A DNA stretch of 64,000 bases from Streptomyces platensis (GCF_008704855.1 NZ_CP023691.1:4712001-4776000); one strand, 5' to 3'. Positions 23,803 through 32,603 are shown, numbered from the stretch's first letter. Numbers and translations: made by a program. Notes: generated by a model from the letters alone, not told the origin.

Positions 23803-25842
23803 TCAGCCCACCCCGTCCGAGGCACGGGCGGCCCGCCGTTCGGGCGGCGGCAGTTGAGCGACCACGCTCGCGTAGAACTGGTCCACGGCCTCATCGACGC
23901 TACGGATGAATCCGGAGGCGGCGCTGCCCCGCGTGGCACCCATGCCCTTGAACAGCGACAGCCGGAAACCGGTGATCGGGTCCCCTCCCTTGGGCAGCAT
24001 GTCGGCCGGTTCCGGACGCAGCCGTTCCAGGGTGCCGCGGGGGCCGTTGTCCCCCTCGACGAGGGTCTCGACATGGAGGTCCGCGGGCGCCTTGGCCAGG
24101 AGCCGGATCAGCCGCTTGGCGGACGTGAGCGGATAACCGCCTTCAGGGGCCGGGACGTCGATGGAGGTGCGGAGCTTGCCGGTCCGCAGATCGGCGGTGA
24201 GGGCGAGCACCCCGGGCGCACCGTCGATGCGCAATTCGGCGGACAGCCGGCCCTCGTCACACAGCCGGTCGGCGAGCACGGCCCGCCGGTCCTGCGGATC
24301 GGTGCCGCGCCTGCCGCGCTGTACCGGCAGCGCCTTCTGGCCGAGTTCCCCGCCCAGCCGGAGGCAGACCTGCCGGATGAGCCGCTCCCAGCTCTCCACG
24401 ACCTCCACCGCGCGGGCGTCCCCCCGGCAGAGCGTCTCCGTATCGATGCCGTTGCGCACCGGCACCCAGGCCGGGCCCATGTTCTGAAAGCCGTGGCAGC
24501 CGGAGTTCTCGTGTTGGAGGTAGTGCAGAAGCTCCTGAAGGAGCCAGGCATGGGCGGCATTGCCGACGCCCTCGTGCCGGATCAGCGTCTGCGCCTGGTA
24601 GGTGACCTCGGCCCACGACAGATGCCACAGCGCGACCTTGTGCTTACGCCGCCCGTCCGTCTTGACCTGCACCAGCGGACGGCCTTCCAGGGCCACGTCG
24701 TTGGAGAGCGTGATCACCGCCTCGTAGCCACGACGGGCCGCGATGTCCAGGTAGTTCTGGACCTGCTCGGACCGCAGCGGATTCCCGTTCGTCTTCGTCT
24801 CCACCAGCGCGGTCCACAACTTGCCCGCACGCTCCACCCGGATCACCCCGTCCGGCCGCTTGGGGCTGTCCCCGTGCGGCAGCGCGACCTCGGTGAACGT
24901 CTGCATCCGGCCGGCCGGCGCCCCGAACGCGGCGGTGAGCCGCCGGCCGAACTCCGGAACCTCGGCCATGACCGACAGCAGCACGGACGTGGCCCGGCCC
25001 TCCCGCTCCCGGTCGCTCTTCAGCGAGCCCGCGGGAAAGAGCCGTGCGGCCTGCCAACTGTCGTTCTCGGCCAGCGACTTCTTCTCCGCCTTGGGCAGCG
25101 TGACCTTCTTCTTGGCGGTACGCGGACGCCGGGCGCGGGCCGCCGCGACCCCGTCCGGCGCCGTCGCACGTGCCGCCTGCACGGGCAGCGCCACCCCCGG
25201 AGCGGCAGCCGGCGCTCGCAGCACCTTGCCCGCGGACACCTCCTCCACCACGGCCCCCTCCGCAGGCAGGCCGTCGCTCTCGCCGCTCTCCTCGCTCCCC
25301 TCGTCCACATCGATACCGAAGTCCGTGGCCAGCCCTGCCAGCCCGGTCTCGTAACCCTGGCCGATGGCCCGGAACTTCCACTCCTCGCCCCGCCGGTAGA
25401 GCTCACCGAACAGGAACGCGCTCTCCGTGGTGGCCCCGGCGATGGTGTAGCCCAACAGCGCCTCACCCGCACGATCGGCGAGCGTCAGCCGCAGATCGTC
25501 CAGCTCCCCGAAGCGGGCGTCGCCGTACTGACTGGCCGCCAGCACCGCGCGGTCCACCTCGGGCGGCATCGCGGTCAGATCGAGGCTGATGCGGTCCTCA
25601 CTGCCACTGCCGGTCGGTGTCTTGCCCAGCAGCTGCACACTGCCGTCGGGGGAGGCCGGGTTGTTGTAGAAGAAGAAGTCGGCATCACTGCGCACCTTGC
25701 CGTTGCCGCCCAGCAGCAGTACGGACACATCGGCGTCCCCCGCCCCCGCCGCGCTGCTCCAGCTCAGACTCACGATCACGGAGCCGGTGTCGTCGCTCAG
25801 GGCTGCCAGGCCGACATTGGAGCCCTTGGTCATCTCGTGCAT
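23803..25842 (-). CDS. TerD domain fused to a PD-(D/E)XK nuclease-like domain
   Basis: The ATG at 25842 follows GGGGGA. Residues about 4-182 are a TerD domain, with the calcium-site motifs DADFFFYNNPASPDGSV and WKFRAIGQGYETGLAGL. An Ala/Lys-rich linker follows (about 185-260). From about 290 the wording changes to an endonuclease-like fold with RPDGVI (Asp331) and ALVETKTNG (Glu348-Thr-Lys350), then SEQVQNYLDIA, matching PD-(D/E)XK with a following Gln helix. The last 250 residues are not assigned. TerD proteins act in tellurite, phage and chemical stress responses. A nuclease fusion suggests stress-triggered nucleic acid cleavage, which is inference. Confidence 0.85.
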   Translation of the reverse strand: MHEMTKGSNVGLAALSDDTGSVIVSLSWSSAAGAGDADVSVLLLGGNGKVRSDADFFFYNNPASPDGSVQLLGKTPTGSGSEDRISLDLTAMPPEVDRAVLAASQYGDARFGELDDLRLTLADRAGEALLGYTIAGATTESAFLFGELYRRGEEWKFRAIGQGYETGLAGLATDFGIDVDEGSEESGESDGLPAEGAVVEEVSAGKVLRAPAAAPGVALPVQAARATAPDGVAAARARRPRTAKKKVTLPKAEKKSLAENDSWQAARLFPAGSLKSDREREGRATSVLLSVMAEVPEFGRRLTAAFGAPAGRMQTFTEVALPHGDSPKRPDGVIRVERAGKLWTALVETKTNGNPLRSEQVQNYLDIAARRGYEAVITLSNDVALEGRPLVQVKTDGRRKHKVALWHLSWAEVTYQAQTLIRHEGVGNAAHAWLLQELLHYLQHENSGCHGFQNMGPAWVPVRNGIDTETLCRGDARAVEVVESWERLIRQVCLRLGGELGQKALPVQRGRRGTDPQDRRAVLADRLCDEGRLSAELRIDGAPGVLALTADLRTGKLRTSIDVPAPEGGYPLTSAKRLIRLLAKAPADLHVETLVEGDNGPRGTLERLRPEPADMLPKGGDPITGFRLSLFKGMGATRGSAASGFIRSVDEAVDQFYASVVAQLPPPERRAARASDGVG

Positions 25843-26156
25843 GCAGTCCCCCAGACGCGCGGCGGCACTCGGGCATGCCCAGGCAGCCACGACATGTCGA
25901 TCCGTGACGCAACGTGTACTCGCTGCGCACGGATTGCACCGTAGCGCTCACGGCGGGCGGACGCCGAGATGATGTGAAGAAAAGGGGCCTGACGAGGAAC
26001 GACGACCGCCCCGGCCTACGGACTTCCCGCGACCTCCGCCTCCGCGGCGCACCCATGGCTCCCCGCCCCGGACCGAGAGACCATGGAAGGGCAGAAAGCC
26101 GAGGTCCCCTGCGGGCACCGGGCCCGCACCCCGCGCCGCGCGGGAGGTGGAGGGCG
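25843..26156. other. Intergenic region between divergent TerD-nuclease and SHOCT genes
   Basis: This region of 314 bp should hold both promoters. I find no convincing -10/-35 pair, strong palindrome or RNA gene. Confidence 0.5.
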
Positions 26157-26453
26157 ATGTTGTGTTGGTACGGCCGCCATGGCGGCGGGTGGGCCTGGCT
26201 CGCGATGTCGATCAGCATCTTCCTGTTCCTGGCGCTGCTCTTCGTCATCGCTCTGCTGATCGTCCGCGCCCTGGGCCACGCGGCCCCCACCCGCGGCGAG
26301 CCCCCGGCGCACCGCGGCGGACCGCACGCCGAACAGATCCTCGCGGAGCGGTACGCCCGCGGTGAGATCGACGAGGAGGAGTACGGCCGCCGGCTGGCCA
26401 CGCTCCGGGGGGCACCGCCGGGTGGGGCACCGCCGGGTGGGGCGCCGCCTTGA
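26157..26453 (+). CDS. Small membrane protein with SHOCT domain
   Basis: The protein has 98 residues. The ATG at 26157 follows GGAGGTGGAGGG. One transmembrane helix (SIFLFLALLFVIALLIV, about 20-37) is followed by a cytoplasmic SHOCT motif (AEQILAERYARGEIDEEEYG). It ends in a Gly-Ala-Pro-Pro-Gly repeat encoded by a short tandem repeat (26410-26450). SHOCT domains are short oligomerisation or membrane-associated helices. The partner is unknown. Confidence 0.85.
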   Translation: MLCWYGRHGGGWAWLAMSISIFLFLALLFVIALLIVRALGHAAPTRGEPPAHRGGPHAEQILAERYARGEIDEEEYGRRLATLRGAPPGGAPPGGAPP

Positions 26454-26469
26454 GCACTCCGCCGCCGGT

Positions 26470-26529
26470 GCCTGACCGTTGCCCGTGGGCCCGCCGTCTG
26501 CACGGAGGGCCCACGGACAACGGTCAGGC
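26470..26529. terminator. Strong bidirectional terminator
   Basis: The 23-bp arms at 26470-26492 and 26507-26529 (beginning GCCTGACCGTTG) match at 22 positions around a 14-bp loop. It lies between the convergent SHOCT and DUF305 genes. Confidence 0.85.
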
Positions 26530-26549
26530 GGCTTACGCCCTGCCGGTTG

Positions 26550-27230
26550 CTACGGCCGGCCCAGCAACCGGTTCATCCGCGAGATCTCCGCCTCCTGGGC
26601 CTTGATGACGGCGTCGGCCAGCGTCTTCGCCGGGCCGTAGGCACCCTTCTCCTTCTCGGTGCCCGCCATCTTCACCGCGCCCCGGTGATGCCCGACCATC
26701 ATCTCCATGAAGGCCGTGTCGAAGGCCCTGCCGGACTTCTTCTTCAGCGCGGCCATCGCCTTCGCGCTCATCATTCCGGGCATGCCCGAGTGATCCATGC
26801 CCGGCATACCGGAGTGCCCGGAGGAGCCCGAGTGCTCGGAGTGATCCATGCCGGGCATCTCCTCCGGCACCTGCTCGCCCCAGGCGGTCAGCCACCCGGA
26901 CATGGTCTTGATCTCCGGGTCCTGAGCTTGCTTGATCTTGGCGGCGAGTTCCTTCACCTGGCTCGACGAGGCTCGTCCGGCAGCCAGGTCGGCCATCTCC
27001 ACGGCCTGCCGGTGGTGCGGAATCATCCCCTTCGCGAACGCCACATCGGCCGCATTGTGCGCGCCGGCCGAGGCGCTGGGCGAAGAGGCGGACGGTGACG
27101 GGGAGCGGTGCGCAGTGTGGCTACCGCTGTCATTGCCGCCACAGGCGGCCAACACCACCGCGGAGGCGGCGGTTGCGGCCACGACGACGAGGCGGCGCGA
27201 GAACGAACGGTGGGACTTGGACTTACTCAT
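26550..27230 (-). CDS. DUF305 lipoprotein, probable copper-binding
   Basis: The signal peptide ends in the lipobox VVLAAC, and a Ser/Pro-rich spacer follows. Two DUF305 halves each have a double-His motif (GMIPHHRQAVEMADLA and MMVGHHRGAVKMA). Between them is a Met/His-rich segment (MPGMDHSEHSG, HSGMPGMMS) of the kind that binds copper. It is exported and membrane-anchored. It follows the DUF6153 gene by 95 bp, and the two probably form a metal-handling operon. The metal is inferred from the Met/His content. Confidence 0.88.
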   Translation of the reverse strand: MSKSKSHRSFSRRLVVVAATAASAVVLAACGGNDSGSHTAHRSPSPSASSPSASAGAHNAADVAFAKGMIPHHRQAVEMADLAAGRASSSQVKELAAKIKQAQDPEIKTMSGWLTAWGEQVPEEMPGMDHSEHSGSSGHSGMPGMDHSGMPGMMSAKAMAALKKKSGRAFDTAFMEMMVGHHRGAVKMAGTEKEKGAYGPAKTLADAVIKAQEAEISRMNRLLGRP

Positions 27231-27325
27231 GGCTGGCTGAACTCCTGGAAAAAGCAGCGGTATCGGAACATGCCGAACGGCGCCACCGCGCCCTTGAGCG
27301 GGGCGTGCGTGCCGTCGGGGTGTTC

Positions 27326-27733
27326 CTAGATCCGCAGGAGTTGGAGTTCGGCCAGATCGGGCGGTGCCCGTCCGCCGTCCCGCTTGCTCGGTGCGCCCAC
27401 GCCTGCCGCGGCGGCGGGCTGTACGGGGCAGTCGAGCGAGGGAGTCAGCGCCGGGGGCGTGGGCGGCCCGTGCAGCGCGGCGGACGCACAGGTGGAGTCC
27501 GCGTGATGGACATGCCCGGTGCCACCGCAGTCACTGTCCCCGGGGCAGTGCGCCTGGACCGTGGCCGCCACGGTCGCCACGGTCATCCGGTGCTCGTGCG
27601 AGGACGAGGGCGCGGCAACGGCAGGACCGAGTCCGTGCATACCCAGCAGCCCCGCCAGCAGCCCGAGCACACACCACACACGCCACCGCTGTGCGGCGGC
27701 CCGTGGCGGGGTGAACAGGCGGCTGGACTTCAC
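27326..27733 (-). CDS. DUF6153-like small membrane or secreted protein
   Basis: An N-terminal hydrophobic helix (WCVLGLLAGLLGMHGLG) could be a signal or anchor. The exterior part has four cysteines and a His cluster (HCPGDSDCGGTGHVHHAD, then STCASAALHG and SLDCP), consistent with metal binding outside the cell. Actinobacterial genes of this type occur next to DUF305 genes, as here. The exact function is unknown. Confidence 0.75.
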   Translation of the reverse strand: MKSSRLFTPPRAAAQRWRVWCVLGLLAGLLGMHGLGPAVAAPSSSHEHRMTVATVAATVQAHCPGDSDCGGTGHVHHADSTCASAALHGPPTPPALTPSLDCPVQPAAAAGVGAPSKRDGGRAPPDLAELQLLRI

Positions 27734-27768
27734 GCCCTCATGCTAGGCAGCAGCCGAAAGACGCGAAC

Positions 27769-27795
27769 GAGCGGCTCCCCCAAGGGAAGCCGCTC
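27769..27795 (-). terminator. Candidate terminator of the 27846-28190 gene
   Basis: GAGCGGCT and AGCCGCTC form 8-bp arms, extended by CCC/GGG with one bulge, around a short loop, 51 bp past the stop codon. Confidence 0.55.
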
Positions 27796-27845
27796 ACTCC
27801 AGGAGGGGCCCGCGACCCAGCCGCCCACTTGGTGACGGGAACCGG

Positions 27846-28190
27846 TCAGATACGACGAACCCGAGCGGCGATCCCGTGCCCCAGCAGCAGGTAAAGCCCC
27901 GCAGGCAGACCGTAATTGAGGAATACCCGCACCCCTTCGCCGTCCATGGTGAAGATGTCCTGCGACCACCAAGCGAGCGCGTCGGCCACTCCATGGACGA
28001 ATTCGACGAAGACATTTCCCTGGTTCGCTTCGAGCAGGTACAGCAGTATCCACAGGCCCAGGAAGCCGGCGGCCACATCGCCGATCGTGTGGATGATCAG
28101 CGCAGCCCGATGTGCGCCGAGACCGGAGCGGTTGTGCCCATAGCCGTCATAGGAGTGGTTTGTGGGCATGGGTTCGTGGGTGTTGTTCAT
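27846..28190 (-). CDS. Small integral membrane protein, unknown
   Basis: The protein has 114 residues. A His/Asn-rich start (MNNTHEPMPTNHSYDGYGHN) is followed by two hydrophobic segments (HTIGDVAAGFLGLWILLYLL and FLNYGLPAGLYLLLGHGIA). Between them an amphipathic stretch, EFVHGVADALAWWSQDIF, suggests a re-entrant or interfacial helix. The ATG at 28190 is chosen. An in-frame start at 28253 would add 21 residues without family support. I do not recognise it. It is AT-richer than its neighbours. Confidence 0.7.
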   Translation of the reverse strand: MNNTHEPMPTNHSYDGYGHNRSGLGAHRAALIIHTIGDVAAGFLGLWILLYLLEANQGNVFVEFVHGVADALAWWSQDIFTMDGEGVRVFLNYGLPAGLYLLLGHGIAARVRRI

Positions 28191-28597
28191 GTCTTCGTGT
28201 TTGCCGCGGCCGAGAAAGCGAAACCAGCCCTCTGCCTGCGATTCGATAACCACTCGGCATCATCAGCGACCACCCGCTTTCCCGCGCCCCCGGTCGGGCC
28301 TGCGCCCACACCGTCGAGCGCCCCCTTGTCGCATACCGGTAATGTCACGACTGCGCCACGCGTCGCAGGCTCCACACCTTCCGACCGGCCTCGACTGCGG
28401 GGCGAGCGCTGCCGGGTAATTCCCCGGGCCTCGAAAATTGCTCCCCGCCCCGGACGGGAATTCGGGACATGGGTAGGTCTGAATCGCACGATCGGCGAAC
28501 GCGTGGCAACTCGACTCTCCGCAGCCACAGGAACTGGCCAGACTCTGACCGGTTCGGTATCGGTCATTCAGGCCGTCGCCCGCGGCTTGAAAAACGC
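28191..28597. other. Intergenic region, no gene supported
   Basis: This region lies between the divergent small membrane protein and secreted protein genes. It is less GC-rich than coding DNA and open frames here lack codon bias. Apart from the promoter at 28598 I see no clear signal. Confidence 0.5.
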
Positions 28598-28626
28598 TTG
28601 CCCGGGTGGTTGGCCCTGCGTAAGAT
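28598..28626 (+). promoter_or_regulatory. Vegetative-type promoter for the secreted 135-residue protein
   Basis: TTGCCC (28598-28603), a 17-bp spacer and TAAGAT (28621-28626). This implies a leader of about 95 nt before the GTG at 28728. Confidence 0.6.
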
Positions 28627-28727
28627 CATCTCATGGTTAAGCGTCGATGCGGCGCTTGCCGAATTCGGGGAATATGGCATCGCGGTTTGACCGCCGAGGT
28701 GCCCGGGGGAATAAGGGGGATGTACGC

Positions 28728-29135
28728 GTGAGTTTCTTCTCGCGGAACACGGTTCGAAGCATTGCTGTCGGCGGAGCTCTGCTTGCCGCCATGGGTGCCA
28801 CAGCGGCGTACGCCGGTGGCTCCACGAGTACCGAGCTGGACAATGGCCGGCTCTCCTTCGAGGCTCATAACGGGCGGGATATCGGCCAGTCGTCCTCGAA
28901 GTTCTTCACCGGCATCAAGTACACCAAGACCGGAGGGGGCGCGGTGACTGCGCAGCTGCAACTCCACACGGACGATATTGTCCTGAAGGGCAAGGTCAGG
29001 ACGGTCAAGAAGGGCCAGTCGATCAAGGCCGGCTGGTCCAGTCCGGTAAGTGACGCACCGGATTGCAAAGCTGTCGGTGTCATGCGTGCGAATGGCGAAT
29101 GGTACGAAACCCCTTGGGTCCATCACCTTTGCTAG
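28728..29135 (+). CDS. Secreted small protein, unknown
   Basis: The GTG at 28728 follows GGGGGA by 7 bp. A typical signal peptide (SFFSRNTVRSIAVGGALLAA, cleavage after AYA) leads to a mature part of about 105 residues. The mature part is rich in Ser, Thr and Lys, with two Cys (DAPDCKA and the last residue, HHLC) that could form a disulphide. An upstream in-frame ATG at 28647 would not give a signal sequence. I do not recognise the fold. It precedes the VanZ gene by 33 bp and may be co-transcribed. Confidence 0.8.
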   Translation: MSFFSRNTVRSIAVGGALLAAMGATAAYAGGSTSTELDNGRLSFEAHNGRDIGQSSSKFFTGIKYTKTGGGAVTAQLQLHTDDIVLKGKVRTVKKGQSIKAGWSSPVSDAPDCKAVGVMRANGEWYETPWVHHLC

Positions 29136-29168
29136 GTCACCCTTCCGTCCTCCTGAAAGATAGACCTG

Positions 29169-30500
29169 GTGATTGACGCATCCATCGGTGCACTCCCTGG
29201 CCTGATCCCGGCAGTCCTGGTCATCGTGGTACTGCTGGGCGTTCCGACGGCCCTGCTGGCGAAGGCCAGGGGACAATCCGTCAGCCTGGCGCTGCTGTTC
29301 GCAGTGGCCCTGGCCGGCGTGCTCACCGTGACACTCATGCCAGGAGGCGGAGGTTCAGGGCAGGCCGGCATCTGCGATGTCGGCCTGCCCGATGGGGCCT
29401 TCCTGGCATCCGAATCGGCACGCCTCAATGTCCTGCTGTTCGTCCCCATGAGTTGTTTCGCCGTACTGCTCTTCCGGCGCCCGGTCATGACCCTCGCCGG
29501 TATCTTGGCGCTCACGGGCGGTATCGAATGGGTGCAGTCCTGGACGGATATGGGCCGTGCATGCAGCTATGACGACATCAAGGCGAACAGCCTGGGAGGC
29601 ATCCTCGGTGTCGTTCTCGGAATCGCGGTCTTGTGGGTTCACAAGCGCCGCCCGCCTTTCTCCCGCAAAGATGTCGTGTGGGGTGCCGGCGCGGGCGCGC
29701 TAGGGGCTCTGCTGTTCACTGCATCCTTCGCCATCGCGGTGAAACCGATGCACGGCGAAGAGGAAACACAGCGCTTGCGTGCGCGGGCTGCGGACATGCT
29801 CGAGCAAGACGCCTGGATAGAACGCACGGTAGCCGAGCTGTACGGCAAGGAAGCACGGGTCACGCAGAGCTCCAGCGAAAAGCTGAAAGACGGGCATTGG
29901 CGCCTGACCGTGGAAACCTCGCGGGGGACCGTCGCTGCTCTGTGGCCGGACAGAAAACTCGAACGCCTCACCCCGAAAAGGGGAGAAGGCGGCACCGGAT
30001 CTCTCTCGGTGGCCGAGCGGCGCGCAGCCGGGGAGCGGTTCGCCGAAAAGTGGTTTCCCGGCGAGGTGGTGGGCGCCAAGGTCACCGCTACCGCTCTCCA
30101 CGGCAAGCAGGGCCCCTTCGTGCTGACTTACCGCCGCTACGTGAAGGGAGTAATGATGCCGATGCGGCTGGATGTGAGCGTTTCATCCACCGGTCGCGTC
30201 ACGAGCATGGCCGCGCGAAGTGCGCCGGACCCGAAGCTCCCGGAGGCCACCGTCACGAAGGCTGCCGCGAAGAAGCAGGCCGAACGCGGAGCCGGCAACT
30301 CGGTGGCGAACCCGGTGAAGCTTCTCGCGCAGCGCGTCGACCACGCCTGGCGTCCGGTATGGATGGTTGCCCTCGCGCCGGGACCACAACAGAGGGCCGA
30401 GTCCACGGTCTTCATCGATGCCGTCACCGGCGAACCGGTCACCCCGGAGCCCGTAGCAGCCGACGACGCCCAGACCGGAGATCCGGGCTGGCGACCGTGA
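29169..30500 (+). CDS. VanZ-family membrane protein with extracytoplasmic C-terminal domain
   Basis: Residues about 10-185 form a VanZ-like bundle of five hydrophobic segments. It contains the conserved elements NVLLFVPM, GGIEWVQSW and the Asp-Asn-type YDDIKANSLGGILG. The remaining 250 residues are predicted outside and resemble PepSY-like repeats (VAERRAAGERFAEKWFPG; TVFIDAVTGEPVTPEP). VanZ lowers teicoplanin binding in enterococci. In actinobacteria the role is unproven. The gene converges on a NarL-type system and lies near two penicillin-binding-type serine hydrolases, suggesting envelope stress function. The GTG start has a weak ribosome binding site. Confidence 0.83.
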   Translation: MIDASIGALPGLIPAVLVIVVLLGVPTALLAKARGQSVSLALLFAVALAGVLTVTLMPGGGGSGQAGICDVGLPDGAFLASESARLNVLLFVPMSCFAVLLFRRPVMTLAGILALTGGIEWVQSWTDMGRACSYDDIKANSLGGILGVVLGIAVLWVHKRRPPFSRKDVVWGAGAGALGALLFTASFAIAVKPMHGEEETQRLRARAADMLEQDAWIERTVAELYGKEARVTQSSSEKLKDGHWRLTVETSRGTVAALWPDRKLERLTPKRGEGGTGSLSVAERRAAGERFAEKWFPGEVVGAKVTATALHGKQGPFVLTYRRYVKGVMMPMRLDVSVSSTGRVTSMAARSAPDPKLPEATVTKAAAKKQAERGAGNSVANPVKLLAQRVDHAWRPVWMVALAPGPQQRAESTVFIDAVTGEPVTPEPVAADDAQTGDPGWRP

Positions 30501-30517
30501 AGAGGAGCGGAAGCCGG

Positions 30518-31225
30518 TCAGCCGGCGAAGCGCGGGACCACCAGGCCGGACTCGTACGCGATCACCACAGCGTGGGTCCGGTTCTGCGCACCGAGCTTGG
30601 TCAGCACGTTTCCGACGTGGGTCTTGATCGTCTCCAGGCTCACCGTGAGGGACGCCGCGATCTCCGGATTGGAGAGCCCGGTGGACATCAGGCGCAATAC
30701 CTCTTCCTCCCGGCCGGTCAGGGCAGCCTGCGGCAGGGCCGCGGCGGAGTCCAGCGGGCGGGCGGCGACCATGCGGCCCAGTGCGGCCGGGAAGAGGACC
30801 GCTTCGCCCGCCGCCACCACCCGTACCGCCTCGGCGATCTGGCGGACCGGGAGGCGTTTGAGGACGAAGCCGCTGGCGCCCGCGCTGAGGGCGGCGGTGA
30901 CGTAGCCGTCGTTCTCGAAGGTGGTGATCACCACGATCCTCGGCGGGTCGGCCGCTTCGGCCAGCAGTTGCCGGGTGGCGTCGATCCCGTTGAGACGCGG
31001 CATGCGGACGTCCATCAGGACCACGTCCGGCCGCAGGCTCCGCGCCCGGTCGACCGCCTCGACGCCGTCGGCGGCCTCGCCGACCACCGTGATCCCCGGC
31101 TGTGCGGTGAGCAGCATGCCCAGGCCGCTGCGGGTCACGTCGTCGTCGTCCGCGATCAGGAGGGTGACGGTGGGGCCGGCGGCTGCGGGGAGGGCCATGC
31201 CTTCGCCCGCGTCGGATCCCCTCAC
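30518..31225 (-). CDS. NarL/LuxR-type response regulator
   Basis: The receiver begins near VTLLIADDDDVTRSGL, with phospho-acceptor Asp in VVLMDVRMPRLNGIDATR. The LuxR HTH reads LTGREEEVLRLMSTGLSNPE followed by LTVSLETIKTHVGNVL. The GTG at 31225 overlaps the kinase stop by GTGA, so the pair is coupled. A likely binding site is the palindrome at 32498-32515, in front of the kinase and the divergent serine hydrolases. Confidence 0.92.
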   Translation of the reverse strand: MRGSDAGEGMALPAAAGPTVTLLIADDDDVTRSGLGMLLTAQPGITVVGEAADGVEAVDRARSLRPDVVLMDVRMPRLNGIDATRQLLAEAADPPRIVVITTFENDGYVTAALSAGASGFVLKRLPVRQIAEAVRVVAAGEAVLFPAALGRMVAARPLDSAAALPQAALTGREEEVLRLMSTGLSNPEIAASLTVSLETIKTHVGNVLTKLGAQNRTHAVVIAYESGLVVPRFAG

Positions 31226-32463
31226 GCCGACGCCCGTACCGGCAACCGGACGGCCAGCCGCCAGTGCTGCGTCCCGTCCGGGCCGGACCGGAAGTCACCG
31301 TGCAGCAGCCGGACGCGCTCGGCCAGTCCGGGCAGACCGTGGCCGGAGGTCGGGAAGGCTCCCGTGCCCGGCCCCGTCCGTGCCCCGGTCCGGTTGACCA
31401 CCGTGAGGTCCAGACCGTTCGGCCCGGCCGCCACCCGGACCTCGATCGGGCCGCCCGCCCCGTGGCGCAGTGCGTTCGTCAGCCCCTCCTGGAGGATCCG
31501 GTACGCCGCCCGGGAGAGCGTCCCCTGTACCTGCGCCAGCTCACCCGACAGCTCCGGTTCCACCATCGCCCCCGCGTGCCGCAGGCGGTCCAGCAGCTCG
31601 GGGAGGTCGGCCAGGGTCCGGGTCGGTGCCGTCCCCGACTGTTCCTCGCGCAGCACTCCGAGCACGTAGTCCAGGTCCTCCAGCGCGGCCCGCGTCGACT
31701 CCTCGATGCTGCGCATGGCGGCCCGCGCCGCCGCCGGGTCGGCGGAGAGCACCTCGCCCGCCACCGCCGCCTGGATGGTGGCCGCCGTCAGTGTGTGCCC
31801 GATCGAGTCGTGCAACTCGTGGGCAATCCGGTTCCGTTCGGCCAGCAGCAGTTCCCGCTCGGCAGCCAGCGCGAGCCGTTCGGCCGCCGACGGCCCCAGC
31901 AGCCGTGGCGCCGACCACCGCAGGGCCTTCGTCACCAGTACGCAGACGGCGACCGCCAGCAGGATGCACACGGCCGCCACCACCCAGCTCCACCCGCCCG
32001 ACACCCGGACCGACGTGCCGAACAGGCTCGCCCGCACCTCGCCGCCGAGCCAGTTCGCCGGCAGGGAGAGGCCCATGATGAACAGCACCCCGCTCGCCAG
32101 TGCCCCCGTCCACCCGACGGCCACGTGCAGCACCAGCCAGAACGGGGTCCGCCAGCGGTCGAGGCCGAGTGAACCGGAGGTTCGGTGACCGGCCACCGGA
32201 TTCGGCAGCGGTACCCGCAGCAGCCGGCGGGCGGACACGACCAGCGCTCGACGTACGGGGCCCGCCAGTCCGACCACGCCGACCAGTACCGCCCAGATCA
32301 GCAGGACCAGGACGATCTGCACGCTCTCAGGTGCGGATCGCCACGACAGCGCCGGCAACAGGGCGAAAGGCAGCAGCGGAAGGCTCGCCAACGCCCCGCA
32401 ATAGGCGAACAGCACACCTGAGTACGTGGAGCCGCGCAGCAGCAGCCGGATTCCCCTGGTCAT
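31222..32463 (-). CDS. Sensor histidine kinase (DesK/LiaS-like)
   Basis: The ATG at 32463 gives MTRGIRLLLRG; a longer frame from 32586 would run through the palindrome. Five or six hydrophobic segments with short loops occupy the first 200 residues. The dimerisation helix has the phospho-His in RIAHELHDSIGHTLTAATIQ, and the ATPase domain has EGLTNALRHG and GHGLPGLAERVRLL. The kinase probably senses membrane state directly, because it has no large external domain. It pairs with the overlapping regulator. Confidence 0.9.
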   Translation of the reverse strand: MTRGIRLLLRGSTYSGVLFAYCGALASLPLLPFALLPALSWRSAPESVQIVLVLLIWAVLVGVVGLAGPVRRALVVSARRLLRVPLPNPVAGHRTSGSLGLDRWRTPFWLVLHVAVGWTGALASGVLFIMGLSLPANWLGGEVRASLFGTSVRVSGGWSWVVAAVCILLAVAVCVLVTKALRWSAPRLLGPSAAERLALAAERELLLAERNRIAHELHDSIGHTLTAATIQAAVAGEVLSADPAAARAAMRSIEESTRAALEDLDYVLGVLREEQSGTAPTRTLADLPELLDRLRHAGAMVEPELSGELAQVQGTLSRAAYRILQEGLTNALRHGAGGPIEVRVAAGPNGLDLTVVNRTGARTGPGTGAFPTSGHGLPGLAERVRLLHGDFRSGPDGTQHWRLAVRLPVRASA

Positions 32464-32497
32464 GGTCGCCAGTATCACCGCGCGGCCCACATGCGGC

Positions 32498-32515
32498 CTC
32501 CCCCCATAGGGGGAG
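32498..32515. promoter_or_regulatory. Palindrome CTCCCCC-(C)ATA-GGGGGAG between kinase and serine hydrolase
   Basis: The 7-bp arms flank a short ATA-containing centre, 35 bp upstream of the kinase ATG and about 90 bp before the divergent serine hydrolase. It is a probable operator for the NarL-type regulator, controlling both directions. Confidence 0.55.
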
Positions 32516-32603
32516 CTATTCCTCCTGCTTTCCCGCGATGCGTTCAAAAGGCCCTGGAAGCAAGGATCGTGCCCCGACGAAACCATTTCTCAGGAGTTGA
32601 CTC

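Noticed and set aside
23854..25944. Plus-strand open frame opposite the TerD-nuclease gene
   Set aside because: The TerD and nuclease motifs read only on the minus strand; this frame has no domains.
28187..28567. Minus-strand open frame in the region before the secreted protein gene
   Set aside because: It overlaps the start of the better-supported small membrane protein gene, lacks a ribosome binding site and has no coding bias.
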